Shown here one piece after another: positions 1 to 10,381 of a stretch of 64,000 bases of DNA. Position numbers and translations under genes: made by a program. Position 1 is the stretch's first letter. Each line of letters starts with the position of its first letter. Source of the stretch: Curvibacter lanceolatus ATCC 14669 (GTDB lineage: Bacteria > Pseudomonadota > Gammaproteobacteria > Burkholderiales > Burkholderiaceae_C); assembly GCF_000381265.1 (NCBI RefSeq), contig NZ_KB906266.1:103544-167543 (forward strand), read 5' to 3'. The notes beneath the pieces were generated by a model. That model was given only the letters and a program-made list of their open reading frames with translations. It had not been told where the DNA came from and did no database searches.

Positions 1-1209
1 AGCGTGAGCGCCCAGGCGGCCGACCCGGCCCCGCTGTCGGAAGCCACCACCCAGCAGATCGAGGCCGTGGTCAAGAAGACCCTGGACGACAACGGCGTGC
101 AGCTGTTCGGCTACGGCCGCGGCGGCTTCTACTCGGCCTCGGGCAACCAGCAAAAAGGCCAGTACCAGCTCGGTGGCGACCTGCAGCATTACCGCCTGGG
201 CAACGAAGGCGACAACTACATCGAGTTCGGCATCGGCAAGAAGTGGGACCTGGGCGGCGGCCTGAAGTGGGGCACCTACTACATGCCCAAGGTCTACAAC
301 GGCAACACCGGCACGGCCCAGGTCTATGCCGACATCACCGGGCTGGAGTTCGCCCCCGACCTGACCCTGTGGGCCGGCCAGCGCTACCACCGTATCCAGG
401 ACATCCACATCCTGGACAACTGGCTGATGCAGGACGGCGACAACTACGGCGCCGGTGTCGATGGCATCCGCATCGGCTCCAAGGCCCGCCTCAACCTGGC
501 CGTCTACACCCAGGGTTCGTCGGACAACAGCAACGCCAGCAGCAACAACGCCCGCCGGGCCAACTTCCAGCTGCGTGATCTGCCGGTCAACCCCGGTGGG
601 CGCCTGACCCTCACCGGCGCCACCATCAACGGGCGCTTCGGCATTGGCCAGAACGGCAACGCCCTGGGCCTGCTGCACAACCAGGCCGACTTTCTGCTGC
701 CAGGCATGAACAACTCGCTGTTCGTGCAGACCTCCACGGGCCACGCTGGCCTGGATGGCAAGTTCTACGGCCTGGACAACGCCGGCGTGGCCCAGGCCGG
801 CGCCAAGCAGACCCGCATTGCCGAGGTGATCGACTGGCAACTGGGCGCCTTCGGCGGCCAGGCCCTGGCCAGCTACCAGACGGTCGAGCCCGACAACGCC
901 GCCAAGTACAAGGACACCTCGATCGGTGGCCGCATGTCCTACGGCGTGGCGCGCAACGTGAAAGTGCTGCTCGATGTGGGCATCACCTCGCGCGCCATCG
1001 ACGGCCAAGCCACCCAGCACCTGAACAAGGGCACCCTGGCCGTGGCCTTCTCGCCCGACAACAAGTTCTGGACCCGTCCTGAGTTCCGCGTCTACCTGAG
1101 CCGCTTCAACTGGAACACGGCCGCCGGTGCCGCCAATGCCGCCACCTTCGGTGCCGGTGGCCGCAGCAGTGCCACCACGGTGGGGGCGCAGGTCGAGTAC
1201 TGGTGGTAA
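1..1209 (+). CDS. LamB-like carbohydrate porin, 5' end outside window
   Basis: Outer-membrane sugar channel. The frame is open from base 1 and the first residues (SVSAQAADPAP) look like the end of a signal peptide, so the true start lies upstream and the GTG at base 4 is not it. The mature part carries maltoporin-like blocks: GYGRGGFY near the N-terminus, KYRLGNE-like HYRLGNEGDNY, a WAGQRYHRIQDIHILD stretch matching the LamB WAG-R-Y-R-D-H segment, and GAGVDGI. It ends VEYWW, an aromatic-terminated beta-barrel C-terminus. It is followed by a strong terminator and then by sugar ABC permeases on the same strand, which fits joint sugar uptake. The family call is firm; the sugar is not known. Confidence 0.85.
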   Translation, partial: SVSAQAADPAPLSEATTQQIEAVVKKTLDDNGVQLFGYGRGGFYSASGNQQKGQYQLGGDLQHYRLGNEGDNYIEFGIGKKWDLGGGLKWGTYYMPKVYNGNTGTAQVYADITGLEFAPDLTLWAGQRYHRIQDIHILDNWLMQDGDNYGAGVDGIRIGSKARLNLAVYTQGSSDNSNASSNNARRANFQLRDLPVNPGGRLTLTGATINGRFGIGQNGNALGLLHNQADFLLPGMNNSLFVQTSTGHAGLDGKFYGLDNAGVAQAGAKQTRIAEVIDWQLGAFGGQALASYQTVEPDNAAKYKDTSIGGRMSYGVARNVKVLLDVGITSRAIDGQATQHLNKGTLAVAFSPDNKFWTRPEFRVYLSRFNWNTAAGAANAATFGAGGRSSATTVGAQVEYWW

Positions 1210-1289
1210 GTGGGTCCGCCGGGGGGGCGCTGCGTGGCGGCCCCCCGGCCTGCGGGTTGGTTCTCCAAGGCGTGATCCGCCTTTTTGAT

Positions 1290-1319
1290 GCGGGAGCGCC
1301 TGGTGCTCCCGCCTTTTTT
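1290..1319 (+). terminator. Intrinsic terminator after the porin gene
   Basis: Eight-base stem GCGGGAGC (1290-1297) pairs with GCTCCCGC (1305-1312) across a 7-base loop, and a run of six T follows. It separates the porin transcript from the permease genes, or partly attenuates read-through into them. Confidence 0.85.
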
Positions 1320-1357
1320 GCTTGAAGGGCCTTTGGCATGTCGATGCCCCGTGAGTC

Positions 1358-2236
1358 ATGAAAAATTCCTTTGAAAACTGGCTGCCCCGTCTGGTGGTGG
1401 CCCCCGCCTTCGTGCTGGGCTTTGCCTTCATCTACGGCCTGATGGTCTGGAACGGCCTGCTCAGCCTGTCGGCGTCACGCATGCTGCCCAACTACGAGTG
1501 GGTGGGCCTGATGCAGTACGACAAGCTCTGGGCCATGGACCGCTGGTGGCTGGCGCTGCAGAACCTGGCCATCTTCGGCGGCGGCTACGTGCTGGGCTCG
1601 CTGGCCATCGGCGTGCTGCTGGCCGTGCTGCTGGACCAGAAGATCCGCGCCGAAGGCGCCTTGCGCACCATCTACCTCTACCCCATGGCGCTGTCCTTCA
1701 TCGTCACGGGCACGGCCTGGAAGTGGCTGCTCAACCCCGAGCAGGGCCTGCAGCAGCTGGTGCGCGGCTGGGGCTTCGAGCATTTCACCTTCGACTGGCT
1801 GGTCAGCACCGACCGGGCCATCTACTGCGTGGTGATCGCCGGCATCTGGCAGAGCGCGGGCTTTGCCATGGCCTTGTTCCTGGCCGGCCTGCGAGGCGTG
1901 GACGACAGCATCATCAAGGCCGCCCAGGTGGACGGTGCCTCGCTGCCCCGCATCTACTGGCGCATCGTGCTGCCGGCGCTGCGCCCGGTGTTCTTCAGCA
2001 CCCTGATGGTGTTGTCGCATCTGGCCATCAAGAGCTTCGATCTGGTGATGGCTCTGACCGCTGGCGGGCCCGGCTACGCCAGCGATGTGCCGGCCACCTT
2101 TATGTACACCATGTCCTTCTCGCGCGGCCAGATCGGCCTGGGCGCCGCCAGTGCCACCATGATGCTGGCCACCGTGGCCGCCCTGGTGGTTCCCTACCTC
2201 TACAGCGAATTGCGGAGCAAACCCCATGAGCGCTAA
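1358..2236 (+). CDS. Sugar ABC transporter permease (MalF/GtsB type)
   Basis: Inner-membrane permease, 292 aa, of the CUT1 carbohydrate ABC importer family. About six hydrophobic segments are visible, the first at roughly residues 11-35. The EAA loop that docks on the ATPase reads KAAQVDGASLPRIYWRIVLP around residues 188-207, close to the family pattern EAA-x3-G-x9-I-x-LP. The next permease starts inside the last codons (11-base overlap), so the pair is translationally coupled. The ATPase follows 12 bases after that. No periplasmic sugar-binding protein gene is present between porin and permeases; it may lie upstream of the window. Glucose/mannose transporters of the Gts type are the closest match I recognise. 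Confidence 0.88.
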   Translation: MKNSFENWLPRLVVAPAFVLGFAFIYGLMVWNGLLSLSASRMLPNYEWVGLMQYDKLWAMDRWWLALQNLAIFGGGYVLGSLAIGVLLAVLLDQKIRAEGALRTIYLYPMALSFIVTGTAWKWLLNPEQGLQQLVRGWGFEHFTFDWLVSTDRAIYCVVIAGIWQSAGFAMALFLAGLRGVDDSIIKAAQVDGASLPRIYWRIVLPALRPVFFSTLMVLSHLAIKSFDLVMALTAGGPGYASDVPATFMYTMSFSRGQIGLGAASATMMLATVAALVVPYLYSELRSKPHER

Positions 2237-3083
2237 ACCCCTGCTGGGGCGGCTGCTGGTCTACCTGACCCTGTTGGCCGCCGCCGTGTTCTTTCTGTTG
2301 CCGCTGTATGCCATGCTGGTGACCTCGCTCAAGACGGCCGAGGAGATCCGGGCCGGCGACCTGCTGGCCTGGCCCCAGGCGCTGAACTGGGACGCCTGGT
2401 CCGTGGCCTGGTCGCAGGCCTGCACCGGGGTCGACTGCAATGGCTTGCGGCCTTTCTTCTGGAACTCGGTCAGCATGGCCGTGCCCGCCGTGATGATCTC
2501 CACCGTGTGGGGCGCCCTGAACGGCTATGTGCTGAGCCTGTGGAAGTTCCGCGGCAGCGACACCTTGTTCGGCCTCTTGCTGTTCGGTGTGTTCATGCCC
2601 TTCCAGGTGGTGCTGCTGCCCATGAGCCAGGTGCTGGGCTGGTTGGGCATCTCCAGCTCGATCGGGGGCCTGATCCTGGTGCACTGCCTGGCCGGGTTGG
2701 CCGGCACCACGCTGTTCTTCCGCAACTACTACAGCGCCATCCCGGCCGAGCTGGTCAACGCGGCGCGCATCGATGGGGCCAGCTTCTGGCAGATCTTCTG
2801 GCGCATCGTGCTGCCGCTGTCCACCCCCATCGTGATGGTCACGCTGATCTGGCAGTTCACCAACATCTGGAACGATTTTCTGTTCGGCGTCACGTTCTCG
2901 GGCACCGATTCCAAGCCCATCACGGTGGGCCTGAACAACCTGGCCAACACGTCCAGCAGCGTCAAGGCCTACAACGTGGACATGGCGGCCGCCATCATCG
3001 CAGGCCTGCCGACCATGGCCATCTACGTGCTGGCAGGCAAGTTTTTTGTGCGCGGGCTCACGGCCGGCGCGGTCAAGGGTTGA
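2226..3083 (+). CDS. Sugar ABC transporter permease (MalG/GtsC type)
   Basis: Second CUT1 permease, 285 aa, partner of the preceding gene. The first membrane segment (residues about 9-31) is followed by a periplasmic loop containing the unusual cysteine pair SQACTGVDCNG. The EAA-like loop is NAARIDGASFWQIFWRIVLPL. The C-terminus FVRGLTAGAVKG is the common MalG-type ending (GLTAGAVKG). The start codon overlaps the 3' end of the upstream permease gene, arguing for fixed 1:1 production. Confidence 0.9.
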   Translation: MSAKPLLGRLLVYLTLLAAAVFFLLPLYAMLVTSLKTAEEIRAGDLLAWPQALNWDAWSVAWSQACTGVDCNGLRPFFWNSVSMAVPAVMISTVWGALNGYVLSLWKFRGSDTLFGLLLFGVFMPFQVVLLPMSQVLGWLGISSSIGGLILVHCLAGLAGTTLFFRNYYSAIPAELVNAARIDGASFWQIFWRIVLPLSTPIVMVTLIWQFTNIWNDFLFGVTFSGTDSKPITVGLNNLANTSSSVKAYNVDMAAAIIAGLPTMAIYVLAGKFFVRGLTAGAVKG

Positions 3084-3095
3084 GAGGTAAGGCAA

Positions 3096-4169
<1,074 letters not shown>

Positions 4170-4170
4170 C

Positions 4171-4602
4171 ATGCCGACCGTCCCGCCCGCATCGACCGCC
4201 CCGAGCGCACCGCCTCTGCTGGGCCTGCACCACGTCGCGCTGATCTGCCGCGACGTGCTGCGCTCGCGCGACTTCTACACCCGCGTGCTCGGCCTGCCCG
4301 TGCTGCATGAGCAGTACCGGGCCGAGCGCCAGTCGCACAAGATCGATCTGGCCCTGCCCGATGGCAGCCAGCTGGAGTTGTTTTCGTTCCCGTCTCCACC
4401 TGCGCGGCCTTCTCGGCCCGAAGCCTGCGGCCTGCGTCACCTGGCCTTGCGCGTGGCCGACCTGCCGGCCTGGGTGGCGCACCTGCTGGCGCAGGGCGTG
4501 GCGGTGGAGCCGCTGCGAACCGATGAGGTGACCGGCGCCACCTTCACCTTTTTTGCCGATCCCGACGGCCTGCCGATCGAGCTGGTGCAGTCGGGCGCGT
4601 AG
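4171..4602 (+). CDS. VOC (glyoxalase/YaeR-like) protein
   Basis: Small vicinal-oxygen-chelate fold protein, 143 aa. The ATG at 4171 starts two bases after the ATPase stop codon; an upstream in-frame start at 4102 would bury 69 bases in the ATPase gene and is less likely. Sequence matches E. coli YaeR closely in two places: LFSFPSPPARPSRPEACGLRH and the C-terminal FFADPDGLPIEL. Candidate metal ligands are the N-terminal HH in LHHVALI, E of LELFSF, H of GLRHLAL and the terminal E of PIEL. YaeR-type proteins are often annotated as lactoylglutathione lyase-like, but the substrate is not established. It is probably the last gene of the sugar operon. Confidence 0.85.
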   Translation: MPTVPPASTAPSAPPLLGLHHVALICRDVLRSRDFYTRVLGLPVLHEQYRAERQSHKIDLALPDGSQLELFSFPSPPARPSRPEACGLRHLALRVADLPAWVAHLLAQGVAVEPLRTDEVTGATFTFFADPDGLPIELVQSGA

Positions 4603-4661
4603 CTGGGGCGGGGCCGATGGCGCAGCCCGATCGGTGGAGCAACCCTGATCGATCAGGCATG

Positions 4662-4692
4662 AAAAAAGGGCCGCATCACTGCGGCCCTTTTT
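4662..4692. terminator. Bidirectional terminator between VOC gene and groEL
   Basis: AAAAAGGGCCGC pairs with GCGGCCCTTTTT around a 6-base loop. A-tract before and T-tract after the stem let it stop both the rightward sugar operon and the leftward groESL transcript. A 14-base palindrome CCTGATCGATCAGG sits just upstream at about 4644-4657. Confidence 0.9.
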
Positions 4693-4720
4693 GTTTGGAG
4701 CTGGAAGGCTCAGGCAGGCA

Positions 4721-6409
<1,689 letters not shown>

Positions 6410-6700
6410 TTACTTTTCGACGACGGCGAAAAGGTCTTCTTCCTTCATGACCAGCAGCTCATCGCCGCCGACCTTGACGGTCTGGCCGCTGTACTTGCCG
6501 AACAAGACGCGGTCGCCAACCTTGACGGCCATGGCGCCCAGTTCACCCTTGTCGTTCTTCTTGCCGGGGCCGACGGCCAGCACTTCGCCTTGATCAGGCT
6601 TTTCAGCGGCGTTGTCGGGAATCACGATGCCGGAGGCAGTCTTGGTTTCGTTTTCCAGGCGCTTGACGATCACGCGATCGTGCAGAGGACGAAGGTTCAT
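6410..6700 (-). CDS. groS: Co-chaperonin GroES (10 kDa)
   Basis: Lid of the GroEL chamber, 96 aa. The start is set at [12 protein letters not shown] (ATG at 6700), preceded by the ribosome site AGGAGA a few bases upstream; a start six codons further upstream is open but lacks family support. The mobile loop [18 protein letters not shown] and the roof region [12 protein letters not shown] are recognisable. Transcribed with groEL from the promoter at 6830-6857. Confidence 0.98.
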   Translation of the reverse strand: MNLRPLHDRVIVKRLENETKTASGIVIPDNAAEKPDQGEVLAVGPGKKNDKGELGAMAVKVGDRVLFGKYSGQTVKVGGDELLVMKEEDLFAVVEK

Positions 6701-6803
6701 TGCATCTCCTGAGAGCAAAAAGGGGTTTCACAATCGACAGGTGCACCGCCCACGACGGGCACCATCAACTCAGCGAGCGGCCGGTGCTGTCAACACTCAG
6801 CTG

Positions 6804-6830
6804 TTAGCACTCAACCGCTTCGAGTGCTAA
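6804..6830 (-). promoter_or_regulatory. CIRCE operator (HrcA site) of groESL
   Basis: Perfect inverted repeat TTAGCACTC - 9 bases - GAGTGCTAA, identical to the CIRCE consensus. It directly follows the -10 box of the groES promoter, so bound HrcA would cover the transcription start. The repressor gene hrcA itself is not in the window. Confidence 0.97.
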
Positions 6831-6857
6831 TCATAAGGGCTTTTGGGTGGGTTTCAA
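6830..6857 (-). promoter_or_regulatory. groESL promoter
   Basis: On the minus strand, -35 TTGAAA (6857-6852) and -10 TATGAT (6835-6830) with a 16-base spacer. The extended -35 CTTGAAA also resembles the sigma-32 -35 element, but the -10 region does not match the CCCCAT-type heat-shock box well, so housekeeping sigma plus HrcA control is the simpler reading. Confidence 0.75.
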
Positions 6858-6905
6858 GAGGGGGGGATGCGGGATGAGGCCGCAACGGGTTCGCAGCTGG
6901 CAGTC

Positions 6906-6941
6906 ACTGTCGAGATTCGGCTAACTGTCGAGATTCGGCTA
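6906..6941. repeat. Tandem 18-bp repeat at the island's left edge
   Basis: The 18-mer ACTGTCGAGATTCGGCTA occurs twice head to tail with no spacer, followed by a further ACT. It lies about 50 bases beyond the groESL promoter, at the junction of housekeeping DNA and the defence island. The rest of 6860-7263 holds no convincing gene, only short open frames with no recognisable product. An 11-base piece (CGGCTAACTGT) reappears at 8284-8294, next to the next non-coding tract. Confidence 0.75.
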
Positions 6942-7263
6942 ACTCTGAACTTTTCTCATTCAGTTCTGAATTCATCAACTGATCCGCAGGTCAGCCTCTC
7001 CCTATGACCTCAGGCGGTTGGCGTACGAATCAATGGAGTCACCGCAGTGGTTGGGTTTGGTGCGTATGGGTTGGTTGTTGTGTGTGTACGACAGGTGGGT
7101 ATTAATGAAAGTTAGTGCCTACACTTTTCTGATCGATCTGTCCGCTGTGCAGCGGGAGCCGGCACTCGCCGTTTCCAGGCCAACGACTGCTGTGGATGCG
7201 TTCAGGGTCGTTCGTGTGTTCGGTGCTCACAGTTCTCCGTCAGGCCGGCGCATACGTTCGGCT

Positions 7264-8244
7264 CTATATCCAGATTGCTAGATCCTTGGGCCGATAGTCG
7301 GCTGCGTGCTGAAGTTCTGGAGCATCCCAGTCCACGGCTCGCAATGCGCGCCGGATTTCCTGCGGTACCAGGTCCGGGTCTCCGTTGGAAATGAAGACAT
7401 TGGGCAGCGCATGCTCATCACCAAAGTCCAAGGCATGCGCTCTCTCCTCAAGTGCGTGGTCTCCGGTCGCCCTATACAGATAGTTGAGATGCCGTAGCAG
7501 CACGACGGCATCGATGTGCGGGTAACTAACCGCCATGCCCGCTTCATCCTTCCAGTACGAGTTGGGCGTAAGCAGACCACATTGCTCATGCTTCAATACC
7601 GTGATTGGCTCGTAGATGAAGTCGTCCCACACGATAATCAACACGGAGGTTTCGTCCTGAACCGCCTTAAATTGTGCGAATTTCTTTTCCGCATCGAGCA
7701 AGAAATCTTTGACCGGGTTGTCTCTGGGTAGCGTCAACCCCGCATCGCCCACGAGCATCGCGAGTTGGTGTTGTGGCAACACGCGTCCTGCCGCTTGAAA
7801 CGGGTTAGTCTTTCGATTCTCAATGTGGGCCAGCAGCGCGGGCGTCTTCACCTCGAAAAGGAAGCTTCTCTCCGGTGTCGTAACCCGAAGCTCGGGCCTC
7901 TTCCCCTTAACAGCCACAGCAGGCTCATGCTGAAACGTCGTATTCTCGGGCCAGGAAATGGTCAGCAGTTGCCGGAGTACCAGTAGCTCCCCCAGCTTCT
8001 GAATCAACTGCTCAAAATCAGGCAGGCACCTCTCCCGACCTGAGATCGCAGCCAGATCCTTTAAGAACTGGGACCCAAGGCTTGGCAACTTGGCCTCGCA
8101 ATCCGCGCACGCGTCAATGATGCTTTTGGCCAGCGGATGTGGTGGCAGTCTAGAGAAGTGGTACGCGAACCAATGCCAGGCAGCAGCGTTGCCAATCGTC
8201 GTCATACCCTGCTTCAGGAGAGCAACCCAGGTCGATGGATTCAT
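7264..8244 (-). CDS. Uncharacterised protein with PD-(D/E)XK nuclease-like motif
   Basis: 326 aa, not recognised as a named family. Residues 117-133 read PELR then, 10 residues on, FEVK: a P-E-x12-E-V-K arrangement typical of the PD-(D/E)XK restriction-like fold, with a hydrophobic strand (SFLFEVKTP) before the catalytic-type EVK. E86 in an upstream helix could be an additional ligand. A later hydrophobic core, SVLIIVWDDFIYEP at about 202-215, fits an alpha/beta fold. No helicase, methylase or obvious partner is adjacent; a 600-bp non-coding tract separates it from the Mokosh genes upstream. It may be an orphan nuclease or effector of the island. The nuclease reading is inference from one motif. 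Confidence 0.6.
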   Translation of the reverse strand: MNPSTWVALLKQGMTTIGNAAAWHWFAYHFSRLPPHPLAKSIIDACADCEAKLPSLGSQFLKDLAAISGRERCLPDFEQLIQKLGELLVLRQLLTISWPENTTFQHEPAVAVKGKRPELRVTTPERSFLFEVKTPALLAHIENRKTNPFQAAGRVLPQHQLAMLVGDAGLTLPRDNPVKDFLLDAEKKFAQFKAVQDETSVLIIVWDDFIYEPITVLKHEQCGLLTPNSYWKDEAGMAVSYPHIDAVVLLRHLNYLYRATGDHALEERAHALDFGDEHALPNVFISNGDPDLVPQEIRRALRAVDWDAPELQHAADYRPKDLAIWI

Positions 8245-8842
8245 TGGCGAACTCTACATCGAACTCGGCGTGCGCGACGGTCCCGGCTAACTGTAGGCAG
8301 CGATCAATATCCAGTCAGCGCGATGGCCGGCGAATGACCGGCAGTGATCGCAGCGGTCACGCTGACTGCCGGTCGCGAATGATTCAGCCCAGACTGAAGC
8401 CGTCCGACAACAGTCGGCCGGCAGCTATTCAGCGATTGCTGCCTGCTGGGGCTCCAACTTGCTCGGCAGGTTTCTAATACTAAGCCGTCGTCCACATGAA
8501 CTTCACACCCAACGAACGCTTCTCTAGGTGTCTGCCGGGGCTGGCCCACGACACAAACACAACGGCCATACATCAACCGGGCGCGATATTTGCGTAGATT
8601 CACTGTCCCCTAGGACGGCAATTGCGCGGTGGTAGCAGAGGTACGCGGCACAAATTCAAAGGGAGGCGATCGGCAAAGAAGTTACCGGCGAACACCGGCA
8701 ATTAGCTCTCTTTGGGCAGAAATTCCAATCTGCGTCGCTCCAGAAAGCAAACAAGCTTGCCCGCTCACGTCCTGGGTTGACCACGACCGCCGAAAGCAGT
8801 GCCTGGGCGACCTAGATTACTCGCTTTCGAACCGCCAGCGTC
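8245..8842. other. Non-coding tract with degenerate inverted repeats
   Basis: About 600 bases without a gene I can support. It contains a strong inverted repeat, GACCGGCAGT (8336-8345) against ACTGCCGGTC (8365-8374), and several further imperfect GCCGG-rich palindromes to about 8435. It looks like decayed repetitive or mobile-element DNA rather than a regulatory region, and has no T-tract that would make it a terminator. Confidence 0.55.
8336..8374. repeat. Inverted repeat, 10-bp arms
   Basis: Arms GACCGGCAGT and ACTGCCGGTC are perfectly complementary with a 19-base loop that itself can pair partly (GATCGC/GCGGTC-like). No known element end was recognised. Confidence 0.6.
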
Positions 8843-10351
8843 TCAGCAGATGCCTGCATCCAGGATCCAGGACGAATGGTCGGAGATCCTGGTTACCTGT
8901 CGCTGGCTGGCCGCGTCGTATCCGAGGGCGCGAATCAGTGCAGGGTTTGCCCACATGATGCCAGGCAAGTCACTTCGGCCACGTAACGCGTTCAGTTCAT
9001 CGATCTGCTTGGGGGTCGGCACCAATTCGAACAATTCGGCGATCAGCACTTCAAAGCACTGAAAGTGGTTGGTCCAACGGATACCCTCGACTCGCCGCCC
9101 GACATAGTTGAACGCGGGGGCTCGGAAGTTTCCGGAACTCAGAATACCCGTTTCTATAAGCTCCTCGTTAAACTCCCGCCAGGGGGACGATTCCCTGCCG
9201 CTGCCCTTCAGGTACCACTGAACAAATGCCTCGATGGACCGCCGGGGAACGAAGACTCGAAGGTCGTCTCGGCTGTCCTGATCGATGGGAATCTTACTGT
9301 CGGCCTTCACACCGAGGTTGGCGAGATTCGCGCGCGCGGCGCCGTAAGTCTTCAGCACTCCTCCAACGGGTTGAAACTGGTCGATGCGATTGCCCTTGGT
9401 CAGCAGGTACTGTCCATCGACCTCGACGCGCACAAGTGCAGAGATGGAGAAGCGGATTTCCGTCCCGTCGTCAATGCCTGCGGGGACGTTCAGATGAATT
9501 TTGGCTGTGGCGCCAAGGACGGAAAACTGCTGCGCGCGGTGCATGTTGGCCGGTTCGACAAAAAAACGATTTCCGGCCGAGACACCTTGTTCGTAGAGGT
9601 CGGCCTTCTCTCTGTCGTTCAAATTGAACTGAGTGCTCGAGATATGTCCCGGGTCGATCTCGATTAGGCCTGCCAGCTTCTTTGTCTGAACGTCGTAATT
9701 GTCGCGCCCATCCAGCATCGCACCCACGATTGCCAGCAGGTAGTCGCGGTATCCCTCCGGAGCGAACGGGAGTGGCGCTGACTTGGCACACAGTCTGAAG
9801 CCGAGGGTCTCATTTCCGTCAAACAACGACAAGGGAAAGTTGCTCAACACGCCGCCGTCGACCATCAAGTTCCGGCCTAAGTGCACCGGCTCGAACACCA
9901 GCGGGATACTCATCGACATCCGGATCGCCTCAGCAACCTCGAGACAGGGGTGGCTATTGGAATCCAAGACGACGAGCGTCCGCTCAGTGAGGTTAGTTGC
10001 AACAATGCGAAGCTTCTTGGGGCAATCTTTGAAGAATCGAACGTTCTTCTGTGCAAGAAGCTTATAGATCCAATCTTGGAAGCGCTTTCCCCTGTAGAGC
10101 CCCAGTGTTCTGGTCAAGGCGAGGCGAGGCAGACTGCTGCGATCAAGCAGGGAGTCGAACTGAATATTTTCTAGGATCAAGCGCATCTCTGAGGCGCTAA
10201 AACCGGCCGCGTAAAGCGCCGCGACGATCGCGCCAGCCGATGCCCCGCCAACGCCCTCGAACGAAATACCTCGGCTCTCAACCACTTGCAGGGCACCGAC
10301 GAGTGCGATGCCCTTGACGCCGCCACCTTGAAAAACTCCGTACTTGTACAT
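8843..10351 (-). CDS. Patatin-like phospholipase fused to NUDIX-like (SMODS-associated type) domain
   Basis: 502 aa in two parts. Residues 1-about 210 are a patatin lipase: oxyanion loop GGGVKG at 9-14, nucleophile elbow GASAG with Ser38, and DGG with Asp165 completing the Ser-Asp dyad. After a middle segment, residues about 300-470 look like a SMODS-associated NUDIX domain: strand LVRVEVDGQYLL, then QFQPVGGVLK at 325-334, and a NUDIX-box-like WREFNEELIETGIL at 391-404 (REx-x-EEL-x-x-TG). No signal peptide or membrane segment is seen, so it is probably cytoplasmic and acts on the inner membrane when active. It starts 30 bases after mkoB on the same strand and is likely co-transcribed. Patatins are known phage-defence effectors (CapV in CBASS); fusion to a nucleotide-handling domain suggests ligand control. 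The patatin call is firm; the NUDIX call is strong but by eye. Confidence 0.82.
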   Translation of the reverse strand: MYKYGVFQGGGVKGIALVGALQVVESRGISFEGVGGASAGAIVAALYAAGFSASEMRLILENIQFDSLLDRSSLPRLALTRTLGLYRGKRFQDWIYKLLAQKNVRFFKDCPKKLRIVATNLTERTLVVLDSNSHPCLEVAEAIRMSMSIPLVFEPVHLGRNLMVDGGVLSNFPLSLFDGNETLGFRLCAKSAPLPFAPEGYRDYLLAIVGAMLDGRDNYDVQTKKLAGLIEIDPGHISSTQFNLNDREKADLYEQGVSAGNRFFVEPANMHRAQQFSVLGATAKIHLNVPAGIDDGTEIRFSISALVRVEVDGQYLLTKGNRIDQFQPVGGVLKTYGAARANLANLGVKADSKIPIDQDSRDDLRVFVPRRSIEAFVQWYLKGSGRESSPWREFNEELIETGILSSGNFRAPAFNYVGRRVEGIRWTNHFQCFEVLIAELFELVPTPKQIDELNALRGRSDLPGIMWANPALIRALGYDAASQRQVTRISDHSSWILDAGIC

Positions 10352-10381
10352 TGCTGAGTCCTAGCTCTACACGTTGTCTAA

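Noticed and set aside
2100..3095. 331-codon minus-strand frame over the sugar permease
   Set aside because: Shadow of a clear membrane permease; translation is Gln/Gly/His-rich without any domain.
8440..8490. Possible single TnsB site (GGCAGGTTT) near 8460
   Set aside because: Only a nine-base match with no periodic neighbours; expected by chance at this scale.
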